In this document: positions 1-6,037 of the stretch, piece after piece
How the letters are laid out: the number at the start of each line of letters is the position of its first letter
How positions within the stretch are numbered: the stretch's first letter is position 1
NCBI GenBank assembly: GCA_017999235.1
Contig: JAGOBN010000199.1
Coordinates: 1 to 7,227 of the forward strand
Source of the DNA: Anaerolineales bacterium
GTDB taxonomy: Bacteria; Chloroflexota; Anaerolineae; Anaerolineales; UBA6663
Direction: 5' to 3'
Length of the DNA stretch: 7,227 nucleotides
Position numbers and translations under genes: made by a program
The notes under the pieces: generated by a model
What the model was told of the DNA's origin: nothing
What the model saw: the letters and a program-made list of their open reading frames with translations, nothing else
The model's database searches: none

Positions 1-545
1 ATTGGATGGATGTGGGGACCCTGGACTCGTACTGGCGCGCCCACATGGATTTGCTCCGCCATCCCCCCGCGCTGGATCTGAACGACCGGTCCTGGGTGAT
101 CCACACCCGGTCGGAGGAGCGGCCGCCCATGCTGATCGAGCGCGGCGCTTCGGCCCAGGAAAGCCTGATCACCGATGGGGTGGTGATTGCCGCCGGCGCG
201 GTGGTGGAACGTTCGATCCTGTCGCCGGGGGTGTACATCGGCCCCCGGGCCGTGGTGCGGGATTCAATTTTGCTGACGGACAGCTACGTGGAGGCCGGCG
301 CGCGCGTGGAACGCGCCATCCTGGATAAACACGTCACGGTCGGCCACCAGGCGCAGATCGGCGCGCTGGATGATTCCGACGGCGCCTTGGGCCTCACCGC
401 CGTCGGCAAGAACGTGCAGATCGCGGCCGGCCTAAAGATTGGCCGCGGCGTCTCCATCAGTCCGGATGTATACCTGGAACCGGAGCCGCGTTTGTGGGCC
501 GAGCCCGACGACCCTGCGACACCGGGCGGGGAGGCTTTTTCATAG
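1..545 (+). CDS. glgC: Glucose-1-phosphate adenylyltransferase (ADP-glucose pyrophosphorylase), C-terminal part
   Basis: The 5' end lies outside the window; the first complete codon is at 3 and the stop is TAG at 543-545. The enzyme makes ADP-glucose from ATP and glucose-1-phosphate, the committed step of bacterial glycogen synthesis in the cytoplasm. The visible part opens with WMDVGTLDSYW, which matches the W-x-DVGT-x-x-YW segment ending the GlgC nucleotidyltransferase domain. It is followed by several hexapeptide repeats of a left-handed beta-helix (for example VVIAAGAVV, VYIGPRAVV, SYVEAGARV, KHVTVGHQAQIG) and by VGKNVQIAAGLKIGRGV. About 180 residues are present, out of roughly 410-430 in the family. 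The catalytic N-terminal domain cannot be judged. A GlgD-type or other sugar nucleotidyltransferase is possible, but the DVGT segment and tail fit GlgC best. Confidence 0.85.
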   Translation, partial: WMDVGTLDSYWRAHMDLLRHPPALDLNDRSWVIHTRSEERPPMLIERGASAQESLITDGVVIAAGAVVERSILSPGVYIGPRAVVRDSILLTDSYVEAGARVERAILDKHVTVGHQAQIGALDDSDGALGLTAVGKNVQIAAGLKIGRGVSISPDVYLEPEPRLWAEPDDPATPGGEAFS

Positions 546-567
546 CCGCGCCGGCCCTTCCCCGCCC
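524..567 (+). other. Stem-loop spanning the glgC stop codon
   Basis: GGGCGGGGA at 524-532 is perfectly complementary to TCCCCGCCC at 559-567. A G-T and a G-C pair can extend the stem inward. The 20-odd base loop contains the glgC stop codon. No T-run follows the right arm, so this is not a canonical intrinsic terminator. It could slow or end glgC transcription or protect the mRNA 3' end, but chance pairing in GC-rich DNA is also possible. Confidence 0.25.
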
Positions 568-614
568 CGTATTGACCCCTGGATTTTAGCGGCCCCCTCC
601 CGCCGACACCCCAA

Positions 615-663
615 AGATACGGGTGTATCTGGCCAAAAACATTCGGCTGCCCCAATATCTGGC
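615..663. repeat. Palindrome and repeated octamer upstream of the recA promoter
   Basis: AGATAC (615-620) and GTATCT (625-630) form a perfect 6-bp inverted repeat around GGGT. The octamer TATCTGGC occurs at 626-633, overlapping the right arm, and again at 656-663. The two copies are 30 bases apart, near three helical turns, and the second ends 3 bases before the recA -35 box. This looks like a possible binding site for an unknown regulator. No T-run follows, so a terminator is unlikely. Confidence 0.35.
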
Positions 664-666
664 GGC

Positions 667-695
667 TTGACTGCCTAGAACATCCGACCTATACT
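667..695 (+). promoter_or_regulatory. sigma70-type promoter of recA
   Basis: The -35 box TTGACT (667-672) and the -10 box TATACT (690-695) each match the consensus at five of six positions and are separated by the optimal 17 bases. The predicted start of transcription is near 702, giving a leader of about 55 bases before the recA ATG. Such a good match is notable in DNA this GC-rich. Position and direction fit recA and no other gene. Confidence 0.75.
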
Positions 696-700
696 CGGTG

Positions 701-712
701 ACACATTCGTTC
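701..712. promoter_or_regulatory. Possible degenerate LexA-like operator at the recA transcription start
   Basis: ACAC-ATTC-GTTC overlaps the predicted transcription start. Compared with the Gram-positive-type LexA/DinR box core GAAC-N4-GTTC, the right half is perfect and the left half matches two of four bases. A further GAAC half-site lies at 678-681, inside the promoter spacer, so TAGAAC (676-681) and GTTCTA (709-714) are inverted around the -10 box. The position suits a repressor, but the match is weak and the LexA specificity of this organism is unknown. Confidence 0.2.
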
Positions 713-741
713 TAAATTGCCGCTTGCGGCACCTGAACCCT

Positions 742-747
742 AAGGAG
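742..747 (+). promoter_or_regulatory. Shine-Dalgarno site that fixes the recA start
   Basis: AAGGAG lies 9 bases before the ATG at 757. The earlier in-frame TTG at 724 lacks such a site. The in-frame ATG at 970, which would give a conventional-length RecA, is preceded only by GC-rich coding sequence without a purine-rich box. The site therefore supports the long N-terminus. Confidence 0.8.
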
Positions 748-756
748 AAACTGACC

Positions 757-2022
757 ATGCCCCGCAAGAAGAAGGAAGAGACCGCCGTGGAAGCCGCTGA
801 GACCGGGGAGGCCGGCCATGAAACTGCGCTGCCGGAGACAGCCGTCGGCGGTGAGGCGCCGGTCGCGGCGAGCCCTGTCGAAGAAAAACAGCCCGCGCGG
901 CGCGGCCGCCCGCCCAAAGCCCACGCCGCCGCCGAGCCGGCCGAAGCCGCCGCTCCCGCGCGCCCGAAAATGGACGCCGGCCGGCGCAACGCCATCGACA
1001 AAGCCTTGAACGACCTGACCAAGAAGTACGGGGAGGGCACCATTATGCGGCTGGGCGAGGCCTCGCATCTGGCGGTGGAGGCGGTCCCCACCGGCTCCCT
1101 GGCCCTGGATATCGCGCTCGGCATCGGCGGCATCCCGCGCGGACGCGTCACCGAGATCTACGGGCCGGAATCCTCCGGCAAGACCACGCTCTGCCAGCAC
1201 ATCGTGGCCGAGGCCCAGCGCCGCGGTGGCGTGTGCGGGTACATTGATATGGAGCACGCGCTCGACCCCATCTACGCCACCAAATGCGGGGTGGATGTGG
1301 ACAACCTCTACATCTCCCAGCCCGATACCGGCGAGCAGGCGCTGGAAATTGCCGAGGCGCTGGTGCGCTCCGGCGCGATGGATGTGGTGGTGGTGGACTC
1401 GGTGGCCGCGCTGGTGCCGCGCTCGGAAATTGAGGGCGATATGGGCGACGCCACCATGGGCGTGCAGGCCCGCCTGATGAGCCAGGCCCTGCGCAAGCTT
1501 TCTGGCGCCATCAAGCAGACCAACACCTCCGTGATCTTCACCAACCAGCTGCGCCAGAAGATCGGCGTGATGTTTGGCAACCCGGAGACGACCACCGGCG
1601 GCATGGCCCTCAAGTTCTACGCTTCCGTGCGCCTGGACGTGCGCCGCTTGCAGGCCATCAAAGAGGGCGGCGAGGTCATCGGCTCCCGCACCCGCGTGCG
1701 GGTGACCAAGAACAAAGTGGCGGCGCCGTTCCGCGAGGCCGAGTTCGACATCCTCTACAACGAGGGCATCTCCAAAGAAGGCGATATGCTGGACCTGGGG
1801 ACCGCGCTGGAGATCATCACCAAGCGCGGCGCGTTCTTCTCCTACAACGAGACGCGCCTGGGCCAGGGCCGCGAGCAATCCAAGCAGTTCCTGCGCGATC
1901 ACGCGCCGATCGCGGAGGAGATCGAGCTGGCCATCCGCGCCCAGCACGCCGCCACCGGCTCGCCGCTCAACGTGCCGGCCGGCCAGGCGGAGGACGAGGA
2001 CGACGAGGGCGAAGACCTATAG
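757..2022 (+). CDS. recA: Recombinase RecA with an N-terminal AT-hook-like extension
   Basis: This 421-residue protein is the ATP-dependent strand-exchange recombinase that also triggers LexA self-cleavage in the SOS response. Core motifs are intact: Walker A GPESSGKT at 136-143 (catalytic Lys142), YIDMEHALD with the conserved Glu166, [10 protein letters not shown] (Walker B), DNA-binding loop 2 with NPETTTGG from residue 275, and a strongly acidic tail [10 protein letters not shown] at 412-421. Alignment to E. coli RecA is nearly gap-free with an offset of 69 residues. Those extra N-terminal residues are unusual: KKKEE near the start, an Ala/Glu/Pro-rich stretch, and RRGRPPK at 48-54, an AT-hook-like sequence. 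ATG757 is chosen because of its Shine-Dalgarno site. The neighbours are not the common cinA and recX. A near-consensus promoter precedes the gene and it appears to be transcribed alone. Confidence 0.98.
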   Translation: MPRKKKEETAVEAAETGEAGHETALPETAVGGEAPVAASPVEEKQPARRGRPPKAHAAAEPAEAAAPARPKMDAGRRNAIDKALNDLTKKYGEGTIMRLGEASHLAVEAVPTGSLALDIALGIGGIPRGRVTEIYGPESSGKTTLCQHIVAEAQRRGGVCGYIDMEHALDPIYATKCGVDVDNLYISQPDTGEQALEIAEALVRSGAMDVVVVDSVAALVPRSEIEGDMGDATMGVQARLMSQALRKLSGAIKQTNTSVIFTNQLRQKIGVMFGNPETTTGGMALKFYASVRLDVRRLQAIKEGGEVIGSRTRVRVTKNKVAAPFREAEFDILYNEGISKEGDMLDLGTALEIITKRGAFFSYNETRLGQGREQSKQFLRDHAPIAEEIELAIRAQHAATGSPLNVPAGQAEDEDDEGEDL

Positions 2023-2116
2023 CGCCGCGCGCTTGGGGATGGTGACGGACCAGTTCGGCCTCCCTTGGAGGTTGAATTGCGCCCGCGCCTGAACGCGGCC
2101 GAACCGCGCGGATAAA
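2023..2116 (+). other. Structured region downstream of recA
   Basis: No open gene with a ribosome site is seen here. GTTCGGCC (2053-2060) is perfectly complementary to GGCCGAAC (2097-2104). Between them CCTCC-CTT-GGAGG (2059-2071) can fold as a small hairpin, which competes for two bases with the outer stem. GAAC occurs twice, at 2091 and 2101. The region may be only a folded recA 3' untranslated segment; a small RNA is possible but not shown. Confidence 0.3.
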
Positions 2117-2155
2117 AACTTCAGCCGCCTCTGGATTTCGGAGGCGGCTGAAGTT
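2117..2155. terminator. 15-bp perfect hairpin, probable terminator after recA
   Basis: AACTTCAGCCGCCTC (2117-2131) pairs perfectly with GAGGCGGCTGAAGTT (2141-2155) around a 9-base loop that can itself add two or three pairs. Read on the + strand the stem is followed only by GTATAC, a poor U-tract. Read on the - strand it is followed by a proper T-run (complement of the A-run 2114-2118). It lies between the recA stop and the next ATG, so it most likely ends recA transcription despite the weak + strand tail. It may act in both directions. Confidence 0.6.
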
Positions 2156-2156
2156 G

Positions 2157-2162
2157 TATACT
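2157..2162 (+). promoter_or_regulatory. Candidate -10 box for the 2214 gene
   Basis: TATACT here lies inside TATACTCGGT (2157-2166), identical to the ten bases at 690-699 in the recA promoter. No good -35 hexamer is found 16-18 bases upstream, where the sequence is the loop and right arm of the hairpin. A start near 2169 would give a leader of about 45 bases. The evidence is position plus one motif only. Confidence 0.35.
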
Positions 2163-2213
2163 CGGTTGGCGGAGGTCCTGCGCCCGCCCACCCACTGTGA
2201 GGAGACCCTCCCC

Positions 2214-2627
2214 ATGTCCGCCAGCCCGCTCGCGCAAAAACTCAAACTCAAACCCGGCCAGCGGATCGCCATCCTCAACGCCCCGGCCGGCTACGTTGAG
2301 CGCCTGGCGCCTTTGCCTGCCGGCGTGACGCGCGCGCCGCGCCTGCAAGGCGCGTTCGATTGGATCCAGCTCTTTGTCAAAAACCAGGCCGAATTAGGCC
2401 GGCGCTTCCCGGCGGCGGCGGCGGCGCTCAAGCCGACGGGCCTGCTGTGGCTGTGCTTCCCCAAAGGCACGTCCGCCATCCAAACCGATTTGACGCGCGA
2501 TCAGGGCTGGGAGGCGGCGGCCGCCGCCAAACTGAAGTGGGTCACGCTCGTCTCGGTGGACGAGACCTGGTCGGCGTTTGCCGTGCGCGCGTATAAACCC
2601 GGCGAGCCGCGGCAGTCCTTCCGCTGA
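2214..2627 (+). CDS. DUF3052-like small protein of unknown function
   Basis: The protein has 137 residues, starting at ATG2214 with GAGGAG (2199-2204) 9 bases upstream. An upstream in-frame TTG at 2154 falls in the hairpin and is rejected. The sequence resembles the small DUF3052-like family: an N-terminal LKPGQRIAILNAP segment (12-24), a central DWIQLFVKNQAEL (49-61), then LLWLCFPKG (77-85), the conserved-looking TDLTRDQGWE (91-100) and a C-terminal VDETWSAFAVR (115-125). It has no signal peptide, membrane segment or obvious catalytic motif, so it is likely cytoplasmic. The family has no firmly established role that I know of. The next gene starts 9 bases after its stop, so the two are probably co-transcribed. 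The family assignment is from memory of sequence style. Confidence 0.8.
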   Translation: MSASPLAQKLKLKPGQRIAILNAPAGYVERLAPLPAGVTRAPRLQGAFDWIQLFVKNQAELGRRFPAAAAALKPTGLLWLCFPKGTSAIQTDLTRDQGWEAAAAAKLKWVTLVSVDETWSAFAVRAYKPGEPRQSFR

Positions 2628-2636
2628 GCGGCCCCG

Positions 2637-3503
2637 ATGAGCCTGGCCGATTTTGACGCGCTCTGGGATTACGACCAGCCGGCCGCGACGGAGGCGCGCT
2701 TCCGCGCCCGGCTGCTGGAGTTGGCCGGCCAGCCGGCGCTGCAGATTGAGCTGCAAACTCAAATTGCCCGCGCCCAGGGCTTGCAGCGCCAATTTGACGC
2801 CGCGCACCACACCCTGGATGAAGTCGAACAGGCCCTGACGCCGGGGCTGATGCGCGGGCAGATCCGCTATCACCTGGAACGCGGCCGGGTCTTCAACTCG
2901 GCCGGCCAGCCGGAACAGGCGCGCCCGCACTTTCAAACTGCTTGGGAGCAAGCGCGGGCCACCGGCCGGGACGACCTGGCCGTGGATGCCGCGCACATGC
3001 TGGCGATTGTGGCGCCGCCGGCCGAGCAGGAAACCTGGAACTGGCAGGCCCTGGCCCTGGCCGAGCATTCCGCTGATCCAGCCGCGCGGCATTGGCTGGG
3101 CGCGCTGTGCAACAATCTCGGCTGGACGTATCACGGCCAGGGCGATTTCGCCCGCGCCCTCGAGTTGTTTGAGCGCGCCGTCGCTTTTCGCGCGGCGCAG
3201 GGCCAGCCGCGCGAGACGCGGATCGCGCGCTGGTGTGTGGCGCGCACCCTGCGATCGTTGACACAGTTTGAGGCCGCCCTCCAACAGCAACAGGCCTTGC
3301 TGCTGGAGGCCGAAGCGGCCGGCGCGCCGGACGGTTTTATCAGCGAGGAAGTGGGCGAGAACCTGCTGGCGCTGGGCCGGCCGGCGGAAGCGCAGCCGCA
3401 TTTCGCCGCCGCGCACCGGCTGCTGATGCAGGACCCGTGGCTGGCGGCCCAGGCGCCGGCCCGCCTGGAACGTCTGCGCGTGCTCGGTCAATCACCCGTT
3501 TGA
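2637..3503 (+). CDS. Tetratricopeptide repeat (TPR) protein
   Basis: This 288-residue protein is rich in Ala, Gln, Leu and Arg and is built almost entirely of helix-pair repeats. The clearest TPR unit is at about 155-188 (LGALCNNLGWTYHGQGDFARALELFERAV, read in parts, with the typical W/L-G-Y-A-F-A spacing). Less regular units lie at about 39-66, 76-108, 195-225 and 237-265. TPRs are protein-protein interaction scaffolds; no enzymatic domain, signal peptide or membrane segment is seen. There is no clear Shine-Dalgarno site. The ATG lies 9 bases after the stop of the DUF3052-like gene, which suggests translational coupling. The partner and process are unknown. Confidence 0.85.
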   Translation: MSLADFDALWDYDQPAATEARFRARLLELAGQPALQIELQTQIARAQGLQRQFDAAHHTLDEVEQALTPGLMRGQIRYHLERGRVFNSAGQPEQARPHFQTAWEQARATGRDDLAVDAAHMLAIVAPPAEQETWNWQALALAEHSADPAARHWLGALCNNLGWTYHGQGDFARALELFERAVAFRAAQGQPRETRIARWCVARTLRSLTQFEAALQQQQALLLEAEAAGAPDGFISEEVGENLLALGRPAEAQPHFAAAHRLLMQDPWLAAQAPARLERLRVLGQSPV

Positions 3504-3528
3504 ACCTTTGTCACAACCGGGCGGTAAT
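3500..3528 (+). promoter_or_regulatory. Weak candidate promoter for the SRPBCC-PDZ-DinB operon
   Basis: TTGAAC (3500-3505) and GGTAAT (3523-3528) are 17 bases apart, each matching the sigma70 consensus at four of six positions. The predicted start near 3535 would leave about 28 bases before ATG3563. The -35 box overlaps the TPR gene stop. The alternative is read-through from the 2214-3503 unit, since no terminator is evident between them. Confidence 0.3.
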
Positions 3529-3562
3529 TTCTGCGCGCCCGTTCATCCACAAGGAGACCCGC

Positions 3563-4789
3563 ATGCCCGCTGCCTCCGCGCTTGTCTTTAACCGTCTGGT
3601 CAACGCCCCGCCGGCCGAGGCCTTTCGCGCCTTCACGCACGCCACCGCCCTGCGGGATTGGCTGTGCACCGCCGCCCAAGTGGAGGCGCGCCCCGGCGGC
3701 CGGCTCTACCTGTGGTGGGCGGAAGGTACGGCGGTGAGCGGGCGGTTCACAAAAGTTGAGCCCGGCCACCGCCTGGCCGGTGCCTGGGAGAGCGCCCGCA
3801 CGCCTGGACCGGTGACGTTCCAAGCGGCGTTCAAAGCGAAGAAATCCGGCACAGCCGTGACGGTGACCCTGGCCGGCTTTGGCGCCGGCGCCAAATGGCG
3901 GGCCGCCCGCGCCCAGTGGACCGCGGTGTGGGAATTCGGCTTGGAGAACCTGGCCTCCGTGGTGGAGACGGGCATCGACCTGCGCCTGGCGCGCCGGCCG
4001 CGGCTGGGCATCTTTATCGGCGAGTTCAGCCCCGCCATCGCGCAGCAGCTGGGCGTGCCGGTCAAGGCCGGCGTGCGGCTGGAAGGCACCGCCGAGGCCA
4101 CGGGCGCGCGCGCGGCCGGCCTGCAGAAGGATGATGTGCTGATCGCCTTAAATGGCAAGAAGCTGGCCAGCCCGGAATCGTTCGGGGCCGCGCTCCAGGG
4201 TTTGCGCGCCGGCGACCGGCCCAAGGTGGTCTTCTATCGCGGCGCGCAAAAACAAACCGTGCCGCTGGAGCTCTCGCGCTTCCCCATCGCGGATCTGCCC
4301 GCCACCGGCGCCGAATTGGCCGCGCAGGTGCGCCGGCTGCACAAGCAGGTGGATGCCGCGCTGGCCCAGGCCGTGGCCGGCCTGACCGAGGCCCAGGCCG
4401 AGCGGCGGCCGGCAGCGCCGGAGTGGAGCGCCAAGGAACTGATCGCCCACTTCATCCTCACCGAGCGCGACTATCAAAGCTGGGCGGCCGATATGCTCAA
4501 CGATGCGCCGGTCAACGACGACCTGCAGTTCCGGCCCAACGTTGACATCCGCGTCGCGGCGCTGGTGGCGCGGCTGGGGAGCGTGGCGGCCCTGCGGAAG
4601 GAATTGACGCGCGCCGAGGCCGAAACCGCCGCGTTGTTGGAGGCCCTGCCCGCGGCCTTTGTGGACGGCCGGAAACACCTGTACCGCCGGCTGGCGCAAT
4701 GGGCCTTGGAAGTCACGCCCGGCCATTGGAACGACGAGCATGCCGAGCAGATGCGGCGCACCGTGACGGCGGCCCAGGCGGCCGGGTAG
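3563..4789 (+). CDS. Three-domain SRPBCC(AHSA1)-PDZ-DinB fusion protein, copy 1
   Basis: The protein has 408 residues; ATG3563 follows AAGGAG (3551-3556) by 6 bases. Three domains are visible. Residues 1-140 are AHSA1-type SRPBCC, a hydrophobic-ligand cup, with AFRAFTHATALRDWL, VEARPGGRLYLWW and WEFGLENLASVVETG. Residues about 146-240 are PDZ-like, with LGIFIGEF, AAGLQKDDVLIALNGKKL and VVFYRGAQK. Residues about 250-400 are DinB-like, a four-helix bundle that often binds a metal through three His. Candidate ligands are His296 (EWSAKELIAHF), His388 and His393. The last pair is spaced H-x4-H, one residue longer than in the downstream paralogue. No signal peptide or membrane segment is present, so the PDZ is cytoplasmic. 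Function is unknown; binding or modification of a small molecule is an inference from fold. It leads a probable operon with the genes at 4833 and 6038. Confidence 0.85.
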   Translation: MPAASALVFNRLVNAPPAEAFRAFTHATALRDWLCTAAQVEARPGGRLYLWWAEGTAVSGRFTKVEPGHRLAGAWESARTPGPVTFQAAFKAKKSGTAVTVTLAGFGAGAKWRAARAQWTAVWEFGLENLASVVETGIDLRLARRPRLGIFIGEFSPAIAQQLGVPVKAGVRLEGTAEATGARAAGLQKDDVLIALNGKKLASPESFGAALQGLRAGDRPKVVFYRGAQKQTVPLELSRFPIADLPATGAELAAQVRRLHKQVDAALAQAVAGLTEAQAERRPAAPEWSAKELIAHFILTERDYQSWAADMLNDAPVNDDLQFRPNVDIRVAALVARLGSVAALRKELTRAEAETAALLEALPAAFVDGRKHLYRRLAQWALEVTPGHWNDEHAEQMRRTVTAAQAAG

Positions 4790-4832
4790 ACGCCGCGCCC
4801 ACCCACCCATCCATCCCATCAGGAGGCGACTT

Positions 4833-6035
4833 GTGGCGAGCAAACCTTTGAGCTTTCAACGCACCCTGCCGGCCGCCGCGGCCGAGGTCTACCGCCTGTG
4901 GACCCGGACCTCGGCGGTGCGCCAGTGGTTCTGTGACGCCGCGCAGGTTGAGCCGCGCAAAGGCGGGCGCGTCTACTTTGCGTGGAATAGCGGGTACCAC
5001 GCCGCCGGCGCCGTGACGCAGGCCGTGCCGAACAAGGCCCTGGCCTTCACCTGGGCCGGCCAGGGCGAGCCGGCGGCCACGCACGTCAAGGTGGCCTTCC
5101 GCGAGCGGGCCGGCGCGACGCGGGTGACCGTGACCCACACCGGCGTCGGGTCCGGCCAGGCGTGGGCGCGGCCGGCGGCCGCCATCGCCGCCGGCTGGGA
5201 GGCCGGCCTGGAGAACCTGCAGTCGGTGCTGGAGACCGGTGAGGACCTGCGCGTGGTGCGCCGGCCGATGCTGGGCATCGTGAACATGAGCCCGCTCGAC
5301 GCGCCGACGGCTCTGAAGCTCGGGGTGCCGGCGAAGGCCGGCATCGTCATCGGCGGCACCGTGCCGGGCCTGGGCGCCGAGGCGGCCGGCCTGCGGCCCA
5401 ATGATGTGGTGGTCAGCATCGGCGGCCGCAAGACCGACACCTTCTCCCATCTGCAGTCCGCGCTGGCCGCGCGCCGCGCCGGCGACACCGTGGCGGTGGT
5501 GTTCTATCGCGGCGCGGAGAAGCTCACCCAGCCGATGACGCTCTCGCGCCGGCCGCTGCCGCCCCAGCCCGCGGACGGACCGGCGCTGGCGGCGGCCCTG
5601 CGCGCCGTGCATCAGCGCGAGGTGCCGGCGCTGGAAGCGGTTCTAGCGGAGCGGCCGGACGCGGCCGCCGGCCGCCGGCCCGCGCCGGACGAATGGAGCG
5701 TCAAGGAGATCCTGGCGCACATCCTCGGCGCCGAACGCGCCACCCTGGACACCGTCGCGGAAATGCTGACCGATTCGCTCCGCTGGTACGATGACTTTGA
5801 CAACGAGGCCACGGCCCGCAACGCCGGCACCCTCGCGGTCTATCCGACCACGGCGGAGTTGGTGAGCCAGATTAAACTGGCGCACGCCGAGCTGGAGGCG
5901 GCGTGCGCGGCGATCCCGGCGGACGTTTTTGCCCGGCCGCGCCTGGCCTGGCAATTGGCGTTCAATCTGCTGCAAGGCCCCACCCATATCGAAACCCATC
6001 TGCCGCAAATTCAGGCCGCGCTAAACGGAGCTTAA
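4833..6035 (+). CDS. Three-domain SRPBCC(AHSA1)-PDZ-DinB fusion protein, copy 2
   Basis: The protein has 400 residues and a GTG start 6 bases after AGGAGG (4821-4826); no in-frame ATG fits better. It is a full-length paralogue of the preceding gene and nearly collinear with it: VFYRGA is at 223-228 and EWS-x-KE at 287-292 in both. Its SRPBCC domain spans 1-140 (VRQWFCDAAQVEPRKGGRVYF, read in parts; GWEAGLENLQSVLETGEDL). The PDZ-like domain spans about 146-240 (LGIVNMSPL, AAGLRPNDVVVSIGGRK). The DinB-like domain spans about 250-398, with His296, His385 and His389 as candidate metal ligands in the usual H-x3-H spacing (THIETHLPQI). The gap from the first copy is 43 bases, pyrimidine-rich and without a terminator, so co-transcription is likely. 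It is cytoplasmic by absence of export signals. The substrate is unknown. Confidence 0.85.
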   Translation: MASKPLSFQRTLPAAAAEVYRLWTRTSAVRQWFCDAAQVEPRKGGRVYFAWNSGYHAAGAVTQAVPNKALAFTWAGQGEPAATHVKVAFRERAGATRVTVTHTGVGSGQAWARPAAAIAAGWEAGLENLQSVLETGEDLRVVRRPMLGIVNMSPLDAPTALKLGVPAKAGIVIGGTVPGLGAEAAGLRPNDVVVSIGGRKTDTFSHLQSALAARRAGDTVAVVFYRGAEKLTQPMTLSRRPLPPQPADGPALAAALRAVHQREVPALEAVLAERPDAAAGRRPAPDEWSVKEILAHILGAERATLDTVAEMLTDSLRWYDDFDNEATARNAGTLAVYPTTAELVSQIKLAHAELEAACAAIPADVFARPRLAWQLAFNLLQGPTHIETHLPQIQAALNGA

Positions 6036-6037
6036 CC

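Noticed and set aside
712..1947. A 411-codon open frame on the - strand across recA
   Set aside because: It lies wholly over the unmistakable recA gene, has no ribosome site, and is rich in His, Gly and Arg, as expected for the antisense of GC-rich codons.
970..2022. Internal ATG at 970 as the recA start, giving a conventional 350-residue RecA
   Set aside because: No ribosome site precedes it, whereas AAGGAG lies 9 bases before ATG757 and a strong promoter is placed for the long form. It remains possible as a minor internal start.
2394..3491. A 365-codon open frame on the - strand
   Set aside because: It is antisense to the DUF3052-like and TPR genes, runs across their junction, and shows no domain.
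3518..3541. CGGGCG and CGCCCG inverted repeat as a terminator after the TPR gene
   Set aside because: It has only 6 pairs, a 12-base loop and no T-run. Such repeats are common by chance at this GC content.
4797..4820. CCCA/CCAT-rich tract between the two fusion genes as a tandem repeat element
   Set aside because: It is short and imperfect, and is best seen as an unstructured pyrimidine-rich leader before the AGGAGG ribosome site.
4713..5612. A 299-codon open frame on the - strand
   Set aside because: It spans the junction of the two fusion genes on the opposite strand, with His/Arg/Gly-rich low-complexity composition and no motif.
3563..6035. DinB domains taken as DNA polymerase IV or SOS repair genes because of recA nearby
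   Set aside because: The domains are DinB/YfiT-like four-helix bundles with His ligands. They lack polymerase motifs; the shared name is historical.
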